A DNA stretch of 45,284 nucleotides from Ignavibacteriae bacterium HGW-Ignavibacteriae-1. Its GTDB lineage: Bacteria > Bacteroidota > Ignavibacteria > Kapaibacteriales > UBA2268. The translations under genes were made by a program, and so were the position numbers. Of this stretch, positions 29,937 through 38,452 are shown piece by piece. Position 1 is the first letter of the stretch. Each line of letters opens with the position of its first letter. The stretch covers positions 1 to 45,284 of the forward strand of contig PGYU01000023.1 in assembly GCA_002839825.1 (NCBI GenBank). The letters run 5' to 3'. The notes under the pieces were generated by a model, which saw nothing but the letters and a program-made list of their open reading frames with translations, was not told the DNA's origin and did not search any database.

Positions 29937-31010
29937 TTAAAGTTGAGAGTCTGGATCTTTTTCCAGTTCAATTATTTCTATTAAACGCGATGAAATCTTT
30001 CTCCAATCTGAATTTAAGTCCACGGTCTTTATCAAAATTTTATGCCCCAAGTATTGAAAGTTTAAATCATAGTCTTGTGTAATTTTTGGATAAAGCAGAA
30101 TCCCTGTTGCATTTATAGTTTTCGATTCCTCGTTTTGTTGGTTCAGAAGATATGCGAATAATTGGTAAAGATTGGCTGATTTGATTCTTTCCTTATCATA
30201 ACGAATAGACATTGTTTCTCTATAAAACTTAGCATCAATGATGATTTTTTCTTGGTCATTTTCTAAAGTTATGTCAGTTTCCATTTGTGGCAAATATTTG
30301 TTACTATCATTGTCTGTGTTATCAAATTGCCACTTGATAGTTTCCTTTTTTACTGTTTTATATTTCCGTTGTTCAATTTTGTAAAAGTTTCTGATGAATG
30401 ATTCAAAAAGTTGATTCATTTTATTTTCATCTCTTGTGAAGTCTGAAAATTTGAAATGACCTTGTTCTTCAGAAGGGAGTGTGTTTTCGTATATAATTTG
30501 GCAAACATTCATTACAAAACCGTAAAAACGATTGTTCCTGTTAAGTTTTACTTGCTTGAACAAAGGCAGTGTGATTTCAATTAGCTCAATTCCTGATAAC
30601 ATTCTTTGCAAAGAAATTAAATCGCTTTTAAGTTTCCTATCCAGACCTTTAGTTCTAGTTAGTCTATAAATCGTTGAAACAAGAATTCGGTTTGAAATTA
30701 TGTTGGCGGAAAAGTCGTCAAAAGTACATATAGTTCGCTGTTTAAAAAGTAGATTGCTTTTGAGTGTCCGGCTAATTTGAATTTTTCCTTTGACACCGGC
30801 TAATTCGACAGTATGGTCAATATAATTTTTATCAATTCCTCTTTTAAGAAGCATTTTAGTAGCATTGATTAAGACCTTAGCAAAAAGGTCAAGTAATTCT
30901 GTGTTGCCATCAATTGATACATTTACTCTTTCCTTCTCGTCTAACTTGTTCCAGGAATAACAGAGTAAAAAGTAAATATTTTCAATAGGTATATCGAGTG
31001 GTGTTTGCAT
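29937..31010 (-). CDS. mcrC: McrC-family nuclease subunit of a type IV restriction system
   Basis: 357 residues, normal for McrC. The N-terminal IPIENIYFLLCYSWNKL is the family signature. The C-terminal half carries a PD-(D/E)xK nuclease core: Asp246 in METDITL, then Asp259 and Lys261 in IIIDAKFY, all intact. McrC supplies DNA cleavage when assembled on the McrB GTPase ring, and cuts invading DNA that carries modified bases. The gene starts 28 bases after the mcrB stop, in the standard mcrB-mcrC order. Base composition by eye is AT-rich compared with anmK beyond. Downstream there is no clear terminator, only repeat debris. Confidence 0.93.
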   Translation of the reverse strand: MQTPLDIPIENIYFLLCYSWNKLDEKERVNVSIDGNTELLDLFAKVLINATKMLLKRGIDKNYIDHTVELAGVKGKIQISRTLKSNLLFKQRTICTFDDFSANIISNRILVSTIYRLTRTKGLDRKLKSDLISLQRMLSGIELIEITLPLFKQVKLNRNNRFYGFVMNVCQIIYENTLPSEEQGHFKFSDFTRDENKMNQLFESFIRNFYKIEQRKYKTVKKETIKWQFDNTDNDSNKYLPQMETDITLENDQEKIIIDAKFYRETMSIRYDKERIKSANLYQLFAYLLNQQNEESKTINATGILLYPKITQDYDLNFQYLGHKILIKTVDLNSDWRKISSRLIEIIELEKDPDSQL

Positions 31011-31038
31011 ATGATTGAATCTCTTCGCGTTCTAACGG

Positions 31039-33633
31039 TTAAATCTTCCTCTTTAAGATTTCAAGTTGTGTTTCTACTGTTGCCGTTTCATCAAACCAAA
31101 TTTCTTCTAAAAGAGGTTTTAGTTCAAAATTCAAAATCTCATCCCACCATTGGTTCTCATCTTCACCATTGTTAAATGTACAAAAATAGCTATGACCAAT
31201 TTGAAAACCTTCACCGAGATTTATGTCATCTTTAATTTTGGTATTTACCTTAGTAACAGATGAGCAAATATGTTCAATCATACCATCCGTTAATTCATTT
31301 TCTGAAAGGAAGGTACGGAAATTATCACCATAATCGGGTTGCAATGTGACAAAAGCAAATCTCCTTCTTAATGCATAATCAACAATTGCCAAAGAACGGT
31401 CAGCAGTATTCATTGTCCCAATTATATATATATTTTGAGGAACATAAAAACGGTCTTCTTCATCTTCGGCATAAGTAAGTTTCAAGGCAAACTTTTCTTC
31501 TCTTTTGTCGGCTTCAATCAACATCATCAATTCGCCGAATATTTTACTCAGATTCCCTCTGTTAATTTCGTCAATGATGAAAAAGAAAGGTCTGTCAGGA
31601 TGAGCTAATGCTCTTTGGCAGAACAAATAGAATATTCCATCTTTTAAATCAAAGCCACCATTTTGGGTTGGTCTTAAACCTTGAATAAAATCTTCATAGC
31701 TGTATGATTGGTGGAATTGAACCATTTCAATGTTAGCATCTTTTACTTCTTGCATCATTTCATATGCCAATTTTCGGGCAATGAAAGTTTTTCCAACACC
31801 CGGAGGACCTTGCAGTATGATGTTCTTCTTTTTTCTGAGCAAAGCAACTGTCTGTAAAAAGTTTTGTTCGCTAATAAAAGGCTTGTCGGAGTCTTCCGAA
31901 AAGCTGTATTTTTGTACATCAATTTCAATTTCTTGTTGAACATCTTCGTTTGCAGCTAATTCATCTTCTTGCTTTCTGAACCTCAATTGAACAAACTTGA
32001 ATAATTCATAAGCTTCTTTGTCAGTGAGTGTTTTATTTTTTCCATACTCTGTCAAAGACCATATACCACGTTTATCATTAGAAATCAAGCCACCATCTTT
32101 TAAATAATTTCTTGCCCACGCAACTTGATTGTAAATAATTGGCACACCAGTTTTTGATTTTTGTTCTAGTTCTTTACTTGTAAAATTGAATTCATCAATT
32201 ACTAGTTTAGTTATATCTGAAGGTTTTCCTTCTCCAACCTTGTTTAATACTTTTAAAAGTGGGTTGAAAAATCTTAAGAATTTTGGACCTTGTTTATGGT
32301 TTTTAGATTCAGATATTTTAGAACCATTCGTCTCAAACATCAAATAATTTTCAGCAAATACTTCTGCAAGTTCCGGATACAATCTAATATATTCATTCAA
32401 AATAAACTCATAAACAGCAGTAGGACTAAATGTATCGGGTCTGAAAAGAGTGATGTAAGTTCCACCTTTACTTCCTTTATGAGTTTTAGAGGTATATTTA
32501 TAAACTTTGTCAGTAATCCATTTGACTTTTCTACGGTGGTTATACCCATCGACATTCTCTTCATAATAGTAATCACCTTCAATGATTCCTATTCCTATGC
32601 AAGTATTAACGCCTTTATTAGCGAATACCACATCGCCGATATTTGCTGATTTTAGTAGCCAAGCGTTCCAAGTCTGATTTGATTTATTATCTGCTGCCAA
32701 TCCGGCTTTTAAGTTTACATCTGCATTTGAATTACAACTAGAAATATCACCGACATTTAAGTTTGCAAATCGAATTGCAACTACCCCTTCATTATAAAAT
32801 TTATCCCATTCCGAAGCTTGACTTCCCGGGGCAAATTTGAAATATTTGCGATTTGTAGTGTCAGCATTGCTTGTGCTCTCAGTATTATCACTATTCTTTA
32901 GATTCAATTGAATAATTTTATCGCCCATTTCTTCAAATAATTCTAATATATCTTCATATGAATTTACGGGCTTTAGCTCGTTTGGTTCAGAATTATTAAC
33001 TGATGAACCGGCATATTGACCGGCTACTGAATCTGCATCTAATTGAACAAAAAACTGATAACTGTCTTTATGTGATATTTTATATTTCGGGTATAAAGCT
33101 AACCAACAATAAGTAGAACCAAAGTTAGCGGTACCATTAAAGTTGACAGTATGAAGATTATAATCATATAATTTTAGTTTTTCTTTTAAATCTTCGCCAA
33201 TATTTTGAAGATAGGAAGAAACCGTTACTTTGACCTTCCCCCTGAAGAAGAAAACATATAGTACTCGCCAATAATTATTCCAAGCAGTAAAATAATCACT
33301 GTTCCCAATAAGGGCTTTATAGTTTTTTAATCCATTTTTGAGTTTTTCAGAATATGTATCAAAATAATCAACATCCTTTGCTCTGATTCTTTCCTTTATT
33401 TCATTTACAAGGATTTCGCTTACCTTTTCAGCTTGTAAAATTCGTCTGGCAATTTCTGCTCTTAGCAAGTTGACCGGCTTGAAATCCCTTTTAAGGTTAC
33501 CATACTCTTGGTATATTTCTTCGACTACATTTTTAGGTAGCTTATTAAGTGCATCGTACAAATCATCTTGGTTTTCGGCATAATTGCTATATTGTTTTGC
33601 TAAATCTGTTATGTATTGGAATCGTTTATTCAT
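31039..33633 (-). CDS. mcrB: McrB-family GTPase with EVE/PUA-like and Mrr-type winged-helix reader modules
   Basis: 864 residues. Residues about 1-245 form an N-terminal region (FNGTANFGSTYCWLALYP..., FFVQLDADSVAGQYAG) seen in large McrB-like proteins; I do not assign it a named domain. About 275-400 form an EVE/PUA-like module (NEGVVAIRF, NIGDVVFANKG, CIGIGIIEGDYYY, HRRKVKW), a fold that binds modified bases. About 451-533 match the Mrr N-terminal winged helix (FFNPLLKVLNK, VAWARNYLKDGGLI, RGIWSLTEYG). The AAA+ GTPase follows, with P-loop GPPGVGKT at 609-616, Walker B FFFIIDE at 683-689 and McrB signature MNTADRS at 741-747, then RRRF. All catalytic motifs are intact. It is the recognition and motor subunit for the adjacent McrC, and is preceded by a good promoter match. 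Confidence 0.93.
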   Translation of the reverse strand: MNKRFQYITDLAKQYSNYAENQDDLYDALNKLPKNVVEEIYQEYGNLKRDFKPVNLLRAEIARRILQAEKVSEILVNEIKERIRAKDVDYFDTYSEKLKNGLKNYKALIGNSDYFTAWNNYWRVLYVFFFRGKVKVTVSSYLQNIGEDLKEKLKLYDYNLHTVNFNGTANFGSTYCWLALYPKYKISHKDSYQFFVQLDADSVAGQYAGSSVNNSEPNELKPVNSYEDILELFEEMGDKIIQLNLKNSDNTESTSNADTTNRKYFKFAPGSQASEWDKFYNEGVVAIRFANLNVGDISSCNSNADVNLKAGLAADNKSNQTWNAWLLKSANIGDVVFANKGVNTCIGIGIIEGDYYYEENVDGYNHRRKVKWITDKVYKYTSKTHKGSKGGTYITLFRPDTFSPTAVYEFILNEYIRLYPELAEVFAENYLMFETNGSKISESKNHKQGPKFLRFFNPLLKVLNKVGEGKPSDITKLVIDEFNFTSKELEQKSKTGVPIIYNQVAWARNYLKDGGLISNDKRGIWSLTEYGKNKTLTDKEAYELFKFVQLRFRKQEDELAANEDVQQEIEIDVQKYSFSEDSDKPFISEQNFLQTVALLRKKKNIILQGPPGVGKTFIARKLAYEMMQEVKDANIEMVQFHQSYSYEDFIQGLRPTQNGGFDLKDGIFYLFCQRALAHPDRPFFFIIDEINRGNLSKIFGELMMLIEADKREEKFALKLTYAEDEEDRFYVPQNIYIIGTMNTADRSLAIVDYALRRRFAFVTLQPDYGDNFRTFLSENELTDGMIEHICSSVTKVNTKIKDDINLGEGFQIGHSYFCTFNNGEDENQWWDEILNFELKPLLEEIWFDETATVETQLEILKRKI

Positions 33634-33681
33634 ATAAAATTCTTCTCTAAATGTTTTTTTTCTTCTTCACATTAACTTAAA

Positions 33682-33713
33682 CAAATTTAACGAAACATTC
33701 CCCATAAATCAAA
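33682..33713 (-). promoter_or_regulatory. Bacteroidota-type promoter for mcrBC
   Basis: On the minus strand TTTG (33710-33713), a 20-base spacer and TAAATTTG (33682-33689) fit the -33/-7 consensus with the same spacing as at the cupin promoter. The start site would be near 33675, about 42 bases before ATG 33633. Confidence 0.55.
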
Positions 33714-33797
33714 AATCAACTCAAACTCACCGCCTCAATCGCCTCCAACCATGATTATAGACATAATAATAGTTCTATGACGTCACCTCCCGTCGCC

Positions 33798-34922
33798 CTA
33801 CATCTCATACCTGCTGCCGAGGATGGTGCGGCGGGAGGCTCCTGTTACTTCGGGTAGATTTCCGGGTAAACGCATTAAATTCAATAGTCCGAGATAGGCA
33901 AAGGCTATTGCTTCCTTGTAATCGGGGTGAATTCCCCACTCATCACTGATTGATGTTTCGAAATTGGGTAAACGCTTTTGCAATAATCGCATCATAAATT
34001 TGTTTGCGGAACCTCCACCGGAAACTATTATATTGCCACTTTCTGTGCAAAATGTTTCAATATTGTGGGCAATGGATTCGACTGTGAAATGCGTTAATGT
34101 GGCTACAACATCTTCAGCTAAATAATGTTGGGCGATGATTTTGGCTAAAAAGTGTTGCCCGAAGCTCTCGCTACCGGTTGATTTGGGTGGTATTTTGAAA
34201 ATGAAATTATTTGAGAGCAATTCCACCAATAAATCATGTTTCAAAGTGCCGGATTCGGCTACTTGCCCTTTATCGTCAAAATTTTTGGTGAAATAGTATT
34301 TCATCGCCAAATCTATCAGCATATTTCCGGGTCCGGTATCGAAAGCTTTGATTCGCTGCTTAGGCTTCATCGGCAAATATGTGATATTTGCAATTCCACC
34401 AATGTTCAGGCAAATCACGTCTTTCTCGCGATTTCGGAAATAGGCTTTGTCGAATATTGGTACTAATGGTGCACCTTGACCGCCTAAAGCAATGTCTGCA
34501 GATCGGAAGTCGAATATGACTTTGATGCCTGTCCGATGCGATAGCAGTGGTGCATCAATCAATTGAAGAGTCGAACGGACGCTGTGCTCGCCCATCGCGA
34601 TAGCCACAGGCTGATGCCAAACTGTTTGCCCGTGTACGGCAATTGCATCAATATTTTTTAATGCTATGCCGGAACTTACGCATAATTCAATCACTGATTG
34701 AGCGTATAATTCGGACAATAATGCCGATAAATTTGAAATTAGCGAAACGCTGATTTCCTTATTTATAACTTGCTCGATAAATTGTCGCGTTGAATTGCTG
34801 AACGGAAAAGTATTTGCCGCCAATAGCTTAAATTCCATCGAATCAGATTCGGTATTAAAATCGCAAATCGCAACATCAATACCGTCCAAAGATGTTCCGC
34901 TCATTATTCCGGCTATCACCAT
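33798..34922 (-). CDS. anmK: Anhydro-N-acetylmuramic acid kinase
   Basis: 374 residues, full length. AnmK phosphorylates and opens 1,6-anhydro-MurNAc to MurNAc-6-phosphate in cytoplasmic peptidoglycan recycling. The ATP-binding motif GIMSGTSLDGID lies at 5-16, VHGQTVWH at 96-103, and the family motif DFRSADIALGGQGAPLVP at 138-155. The C-terminal ISDEWGIHPDYKEAIAFAYLG is also typical. No other recycling gene (murQ, nagZ, ampG) is adjacent. It lies 93 bases downstream of the small exported protein gene on the same strand. Confidence 0.96.
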   Translation of the reverse strand: MVIAGIMSGTSLDGIDVAICDFNTESDSMEFKLLAANTFPFSNSTRQFIEQVINKEISVSLISNLSALLSELYAQSVIELCVSSGIALKNIDAIAVHGQTVWHQPVAIAMGEHSVRSTLQLIDAPLLSHRTGIKVIFDFRSADIALGGQGAPLVPIFDKAYFRNREKDVICLNIGGIANITYLPMKPKQRIKAFDTGPGNMLIDLAMKYYFTKNFDDKGQVAESGTLKHDLLVELLSNNFIFKIPPKSTGSESFGQHFLAKIIAQHYLAEDVVATLTHFTVESIAHNIETFCTESGNIIVSGGGSANKFMMRLLQKRLPNFETSISDEWGIHPDYKEAIAFAYLGLLNLMRLPGNLPEVTGASRRTILGSRYEM

Positions 34923-35015
34923 AATCCGAACCTTATGATTATGTTAGAAATCAATCAATTATCGTTGCTCTTTATTTTTCGGGCAAGATTTCGCAAAATA
35001 CGGCAAAGGCAACTA

Positions 35016-35585
35016 TTATTGTTCTTTGAGCTCGTACGGCAAACCAAGGTGCATTTTGATTCTTTCCATCATCATAGATTCTTTAAATCCATTCGATTTC
35101 CAGAAATGTACTTTGTTTGTTACATGGGATTCCATCCCGCTGATTTCTCCGTTTAAAAGCACATAAACCTTGTTGTCTTGAGTTTCGCGAACTATGATTT
35201 TATATTGCATCCGACCATTCGCCCAAACTCCACCACGAATAAAGGGCAAATCAACCGAATAATATCTCATATTGACGAGCGTAGTGTCGCCGACGGCAAA
35301 AATACAAAAGTCGCTCTGAATTGTCCCGCGGTACAAACCTTCGTCATCTTGTCTGGTATTAGCAGTAATGATCGAACAGTTGATTTCTTCTATAGACTTC
35401 TTCGCAGCTTCCCATACAGTATCAAATGTTTGGTCGAGAGTCATTTCATACTTATCTTTAAGATAAGGAAAGTTGTCCTTAGTTTCGATAGTCGAACCTC
35501 GCCAATCATCTTGTGCAATCAATGCCGGTGCAAAAATTATTATGCAAATTAATGAAAATAGAATCGAATTTGTAAAGTTTTTCAT
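35016..35585 (-). CDS. Small exported protein of unknown function
   Basis: 189 residues from ATG 35585, which has GAGG about six bases upstream and opens into a signal peptide (MKNFTNSILFSLICIIIFAPALIAQ). An in-frame start at 35618 is possible but overlaps the upstream gene. The mature part is a single mixed alpha/beta domain (YEMTLDQTFDTVWEAAKKSIEEINCSI followed by antiparallel strands), which loosely recalls small periplasmic or lipoprotein domains, without an assignment I can defend. It has no lipobox Cys. It begins 22 bases after the Gfo/Idh/MocA gene stop, so the pair probably forms an operon. Confidence 0.7.
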   Translation of the reverse strand: MKNFTNSILFSLICIIIFAPALIAQDDWRGSTIETKDNFPYLKDKYEMTLDQTFDTVWEAAKKSIEEINCSIITANTRQDDEGLYRGTIQSDFCIFAVGDTTLVNMRYYSVDLPFIRGGVWANGRMQYKIIVRETQDNKVYVLLNGEISGMESHVTNKVHFWKSNGFKESMMMERIKMHLGLPYELKEQ

Positions 35586-35607
35586 AATATACCTCAATAT
35601 TAAAATT

Positions 35608-36627
35608 CTAAAAATCAATTTCTATAGGAACACCACCGGATTTCATTGATTTATCGGCGGCTTCGAGTATTGCAACCACGTACAATCCCGATTTTCCATC
35701 AGTATCAGTATCCACCTCTTTGACTATACAATCATAGAAATGGTTACATTCTTCTTTGAGAGCTTCGTGATTTTTTATCGCAGGAGACATCATATCTCCA
35801 ATTCGATATTGAATCAGCGACTCGTAAACATCTTCGCGAGATTTCATTTCAATTCCGCTATCGAATATTTTGATTTTCTCGATTGGTTCCATATCATCGA
35901 ATACGAGCATTTTGCGATTTCCACCGATGATAATTTTGCGGATTTTGACCGGAGACAACCAATTAACGTGCAAATTCGCCATCATACCGTTTTCGAACCG
36001 GATATTCAGATATGCGATAGATTCGATATCGTTATTATTATATTTATAGGGCGAAATGCCATTTGCCGAAACAGCAAGGGGCTTGCGGTCTAACAAATAC
36101 TGCAAAATTGACAAATCATGTGGCGCCAAATCCCAAAGTACGTTGACGTCATGTTGAAAAAGCCCCAAATTTATTCTGACAGAATCAAAGTAGTAGATTT
36201 CACCGAGTTCGCCGCTTTCGATTATAGATTTAATTTTGCGGACAGCCGGAGTGTAGATAAAAGTATGGTCCACATGTAGAATAACTTTTTTCCGCTTGGC
36301 AGTTTCGACAAGCGTTTGCGAGCTTGCAGCGTCAGAAGTCAGAGGTTTCTCGACCCAAGTATGCTTGCCGGATTCAAGTGATCGTTTTGCCAAATCGAAA
36401 TGGGTATTGACCGGAGTTGCGATTGCGACTGCATCAATAGATGCGTCATCGAAAATAATTCCGGCGTCAGTGACAGCTTTTGCATTCGGGTAAGATTTTG
36501 CAATCTTATTCAAATGCTCGGCATCAATGTCACAAATGTATTTTAAATTCCAATTCTCCGATGAATTGAAGTTTCTAACTATGTGATTTCCCCAATATCC
36601 ACAACCAATTACAGCAACATTTTTCAT
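35608..36627 (-). CDS. Gfo/Idh/MocA family NAD(P)-dependent oxidoreductase
   Basis: 339 residues. A Rossmann domain opens the protein with VIGCGYWGNHIVRNF, the acidic end of beta-2 is CDID, and the family EKP motif is at 93-95 (HTWVEKPL). The catalytic region has DLAPHDLSIL with Asp166 and His170. It resembles WlbA-like sugar dehydrogenases, which oxidise UDP-sugars for surface polysaccharide synthesis, but no sugar-pathway gene is next to it, so the substrate is open. It is cytosolic. The gene is divergent from the sirtuin operon; an inverted repeat lies 29 bases upstream of its start. Confidence 0.9.
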   Translation of the reverse strand: MKNVAVIGCGYWGNHIVRNFNSSENWNLKYICDIDAEHLNKIAKSYPNAKAVTDAGIIFDDASIDAVAIATPVNTHFDLAKRSLESGKHTWVEKPLTSDAASSQTLVETAKRKKVILHVDHTFIYTPAVRKIKSIIESGELGEIYYFDSVRINLGLFQHDVNVLWDLAPHDLSILQYLLDRKPLAVSANGISPYKYNNNDIESIAYLNIRFENGMMANLHVNWLSPVKIRKIIIGGNRKMLVFDDMEPIEKIKIFDSGIEMKSREDVYESLIQYRIGDMMSPAIKNHEALKEECNHFYDCIVKEVDTDTDGKSGLYVVAILEAADKSMKSGGVPIEIDF

Positions 36628-36655
36628 TTTTTCAAGAACATTTTGTTATTATGTA

Positions 36656-36682
36656 AATTTCATAACATAAATTTATGAAATT
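36656..36682. promoter_or_regulatory. Inverted repeat in a divergent promoter region (possible operator)
   Basis: Perfect 10-base arms (36656-36665 AATTTCATAA and 36673-36682 TTATGAAATT) around 7 bases. A nested 12-base palindrome CATAAATTTATG lies at 36666-36677. It sits between the divergent oxidoreductase and sirtuin genes. It could be an operator or simply an AT-rich hairpin. Confidence 0.4.
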
Positions 36683-36767
36683 CTTTTCAGATTTTTATCA
36701 AAAATTCGAATAAAAGATAAAATTTTATGTTGAAATCAATTTGAAATCAAAATTTGATTGGAATGTT

Positions 36768-36775
36768 TATATTTG
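36768..36775 (+). promoter_or_regulatory. -7 promoter box for the sirtuin-acpS operon
   Basis: TATATTTG fits TAnnTTTG. Transcription would start near 36782, leaving a short leader that contains GGAGAAG and then ATG 36795. This favours 36795 over ATG 36783 as the sirtuin start. No TTTG lies at the ideal -33 spacing. Confidence 0.4.
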
Positions 36776-36794
36776 TAATCATATGGAGAAGAAA

Positions 36795-37529
36795 ATGGAT
36801 ATACCTGAAAAATTAATCGAAATACTGAAAAAAGCTAAGAAAGTGGCTATGTTGACGGGTGCCGGAGTAAGTGCAGAAAGCGGGATTAAGACTTTTAGAG
36901 ACCCCGACGGCTTGTGGACAAAGTTCAATCCTGCCGAATTAGCAAGCATTGACGGGTTCATGTCAAATCCCAAACTTGTATGGGAATGGTATCAGCACCG
37001 CAGGGCTATAGTATTCGATGCAAAGCCAAATCCGGGACATTTTGCAATTGCCGAAATGCAGAATTTGTTCGACAAATTTACATTAATCACTCAAAACGTT
37101 GATAGATTGCACCAAACCGCAGGAGCAACAAATGTACTTGAATTGCATGGCAATATAATCGATAATCGTTGCTTGGATTGCAATCGTAATTTTGAGGGTG
37201 AAACGTCATTAGCAGATAAATTTGTACCTCGATGCACTCATTGCGGGGGCTTAATCAGACCTTGCGTGGTTTGGTTTGGTGAGATGTTGCCCGAAGAGGC
37301 ATTCAAGCAGAGTGAATTGGCAGCAATGCATTGCGATGTATTCTTCAGCGTTGGGACATCCGGCGAAGTCTATCCGGCAGCAGGTTTGCCATTTATTGCT
37401 CAAAACTATGGTGCAAAGATAGTGGAAGTCAATCCCAATCATACCTCAGTAAGCAATAGCATGGATTTTGTTTTGAGGGGAACCTCATCTCATGTGTTGC
37501 CTTTAATTGTGGAAAAATTAAAAAATTAG
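36795..37529 (+). CDS. cobB: NAD-dependent protein deacylase, sirtuin (CobB-like)
   Basis: 244 residues from ATG 36795, chosen because GGAGAAG lies five bases upstream, the same arrangement as acpS next door. It removes acyl groups from lysines using NAD. GAGVSAESGIKTFRD (22-36) is the NAD loop, TQNVDRLH (99-106) and catalytic His118 in ELHGN are intact, and the structural zinc site is Cys126, Cys129, Cys147 and Cys150. WYQHR gives Tyr66 and Arg69, the Y-x-x-R pair known in class III sirtuins (SIRT5, E. coli CobB) to favour succinyl and malonyl lysine. It is followed after 8 bases by acpS, so the two are almost certainly co-transcribed. Confidence 0.94.
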   Translation: MDIPEKLIEILKKAKKVAMLTGAGVSAESGIKTFRDPDGLWTKFNPAELASIDGFMSNPKLVWEWYQHRRAIVFDAKPNPGHFAIAEMQNLFDKFTLITQNVDRLHQTAGATNVLELHGNIIDNRCLDCNRNFEGETSLADKFVPRCTHCGGLIRPCVVWFGEMLPEEAFKQSELAAMHCDVFFSVGTSGEVYPAAGLPFIAQNYGAKIVEVNPNHTSVSNSMDFVLRGTSSHVLPLIVEKLKN

Positions 37530-37537
37530 GAGAAAAA

Positions 37538-37912
37538 ATGATATTTGGAATAGGGACTGATATAGTTGATGTAGAAAGAATCAAGCAAGCGATTGAAAGT
37601 TACGGACAACGGTTCTTGGATAGGATTTACACTGATACAGAGCAGGAATACTCCGAAAGCTTTAATGACAAAAAATACGTTCATTATGCTGCACGATTTG
37701 CCGCTAAAGAGTCTTTCAGCAAGGCAATCGGGACAGGCATCACCAAAGGTTTCAAATTCCGGGAAGTGGGGATCAAAAACGAAGCAAGCGGCAAACCGGT
37801 AATGATGCTCGAAGGTGAAATGCTCGAACGATACGGTAAATACAAAATTCATGTGTCGCTATCGCACACTGATGCCAATGCAATAGCATATATTCTCATG
37901 GAAAGTGAGTAA
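37538..37912 (+). CDS. acpS: Holo-[acyl-carrier-protein] synthase
   Basis: 124 residues, normal for AcpS. It transfers 4'-phosphopantetheine from CoA to the serine of apo-ACP and so activates fatty-acid synthesis. IGTDIVDVERI places the Mg-binding Asp8, and ARFAAKESFSKA places Glu58; VSLSHTDANAIAYI near the C-terminus is the third conserved block. TAGGAGAAAAA before ATG is a strong ribosome site that overlaps the sirtuin stop. It converges with yjbQ, stops 2 bases apart. Confidence 0.96.
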   Translation: MIFGIGTDIVDVERIKQAIESYGQRFLDRIYTDTEQEYSESFNDKKYVHYAARFAAKESFSKAIGTGITKGFKFREVGIKNEASGKPVMMLEGEMLERYGKYKIHVSLSHTDANAIAYILMESE

Positions 37913-37914
37913 AA

Positions 37915-38331
37915 TCACTCGCCGATAATTTTGACTAATACGCGTTTGCGGCGCATTCCGTCGTATTCGCCGTAAAATATTTGCTCCCAAGGACCGAAAT
38001 CAAGTTTGCCGGCAGTAATCGCAACAGTGACTTCGCGTCCCATGATTTGGCGCTTCAGATGTGCATCGGCATTATCTTCAAATCCGTTGTGACGGTATTG
38101 CGAATGGGGCTTTTCGGGTGCTAATCGCTCTAACCACACTTCAAAATCACTGTGCAATCCGCTTTCGTCATCGTTGATAAAGACCGAAGCGGTGATATGC
38201 ATAGCATTCACAAGCACAAGCCCCTCTTTTATGCCACTATCAGATACACATTTTTCTACTTCCGTAGTGATGTTTAAGTAAGCTCGACGCGAATTTGCAT
38301 TAAACCAAAGTTCCTTTCTGTATGATTTCAT
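37915..38331 (-). CDS. YjbQ/UPF0047 family protein (secondary thiamine-phosphate synthase family)
   Basis: 138 residues from ATG 38331, which has GGAG six to ten bases upstream; a longer in-frame start at 38370 is unlikely. The family signatures are [29 protein letters not shown] and [19 protein letters not shown], with the conserved histidines present. Family members show weak thiamine-phosphate synthase activity in vitro, but their physiological role is not settled. It is convergent with acpS and divergent from pheT. Confidence 0.92.
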   Translation of the reverse strand: MKSYRKELWFNANSRRAYLNITTEVEKCVSDSGIKEGLVLVNAMHITASVFINDDESGLHSDFEVWLERLAPEKPHSQYRHNGFEDNADAHLKRQIMGREVTVAITAGKLDFGPWEQIFYGEYDGMRRKRVLVKIIGE

Positions 38332-38363
38332 AAAAAACTCCAAAAAAATATTAAAAAGAATGA

Positions 38364-38371
38364 CAAACATA
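38364..38371 (-). promoter_or_regulatory. -7 promoter box upstream of yjbQ
   Basis: On the minus strand TATGTTTG, within an 18-base segment (38361-38378) identical to 29775-29792 at the cupin promoter. No TTTG lies at the expected -33 position. The leader would be about 25 bases. Confidence 0.45.
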
Positions 38372-38452
38372 ATATATTTTTTTTAGAAAAATGATTAAAT
38401 TGCAAGTCTGAAATAGGTTAGAGATTAATAATAAATATGAGATGTTCATTTT

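Noticed and set aside
36741-36794. Longer sirtuin N-terminus starting at TTG 36741 or ATG 36783
   Set aside because: A promoter-like box lies at 36768-36775, and the ribosome-site sequence GGAGAAG fits ATG 36795; sirtuin homology starts just after it.
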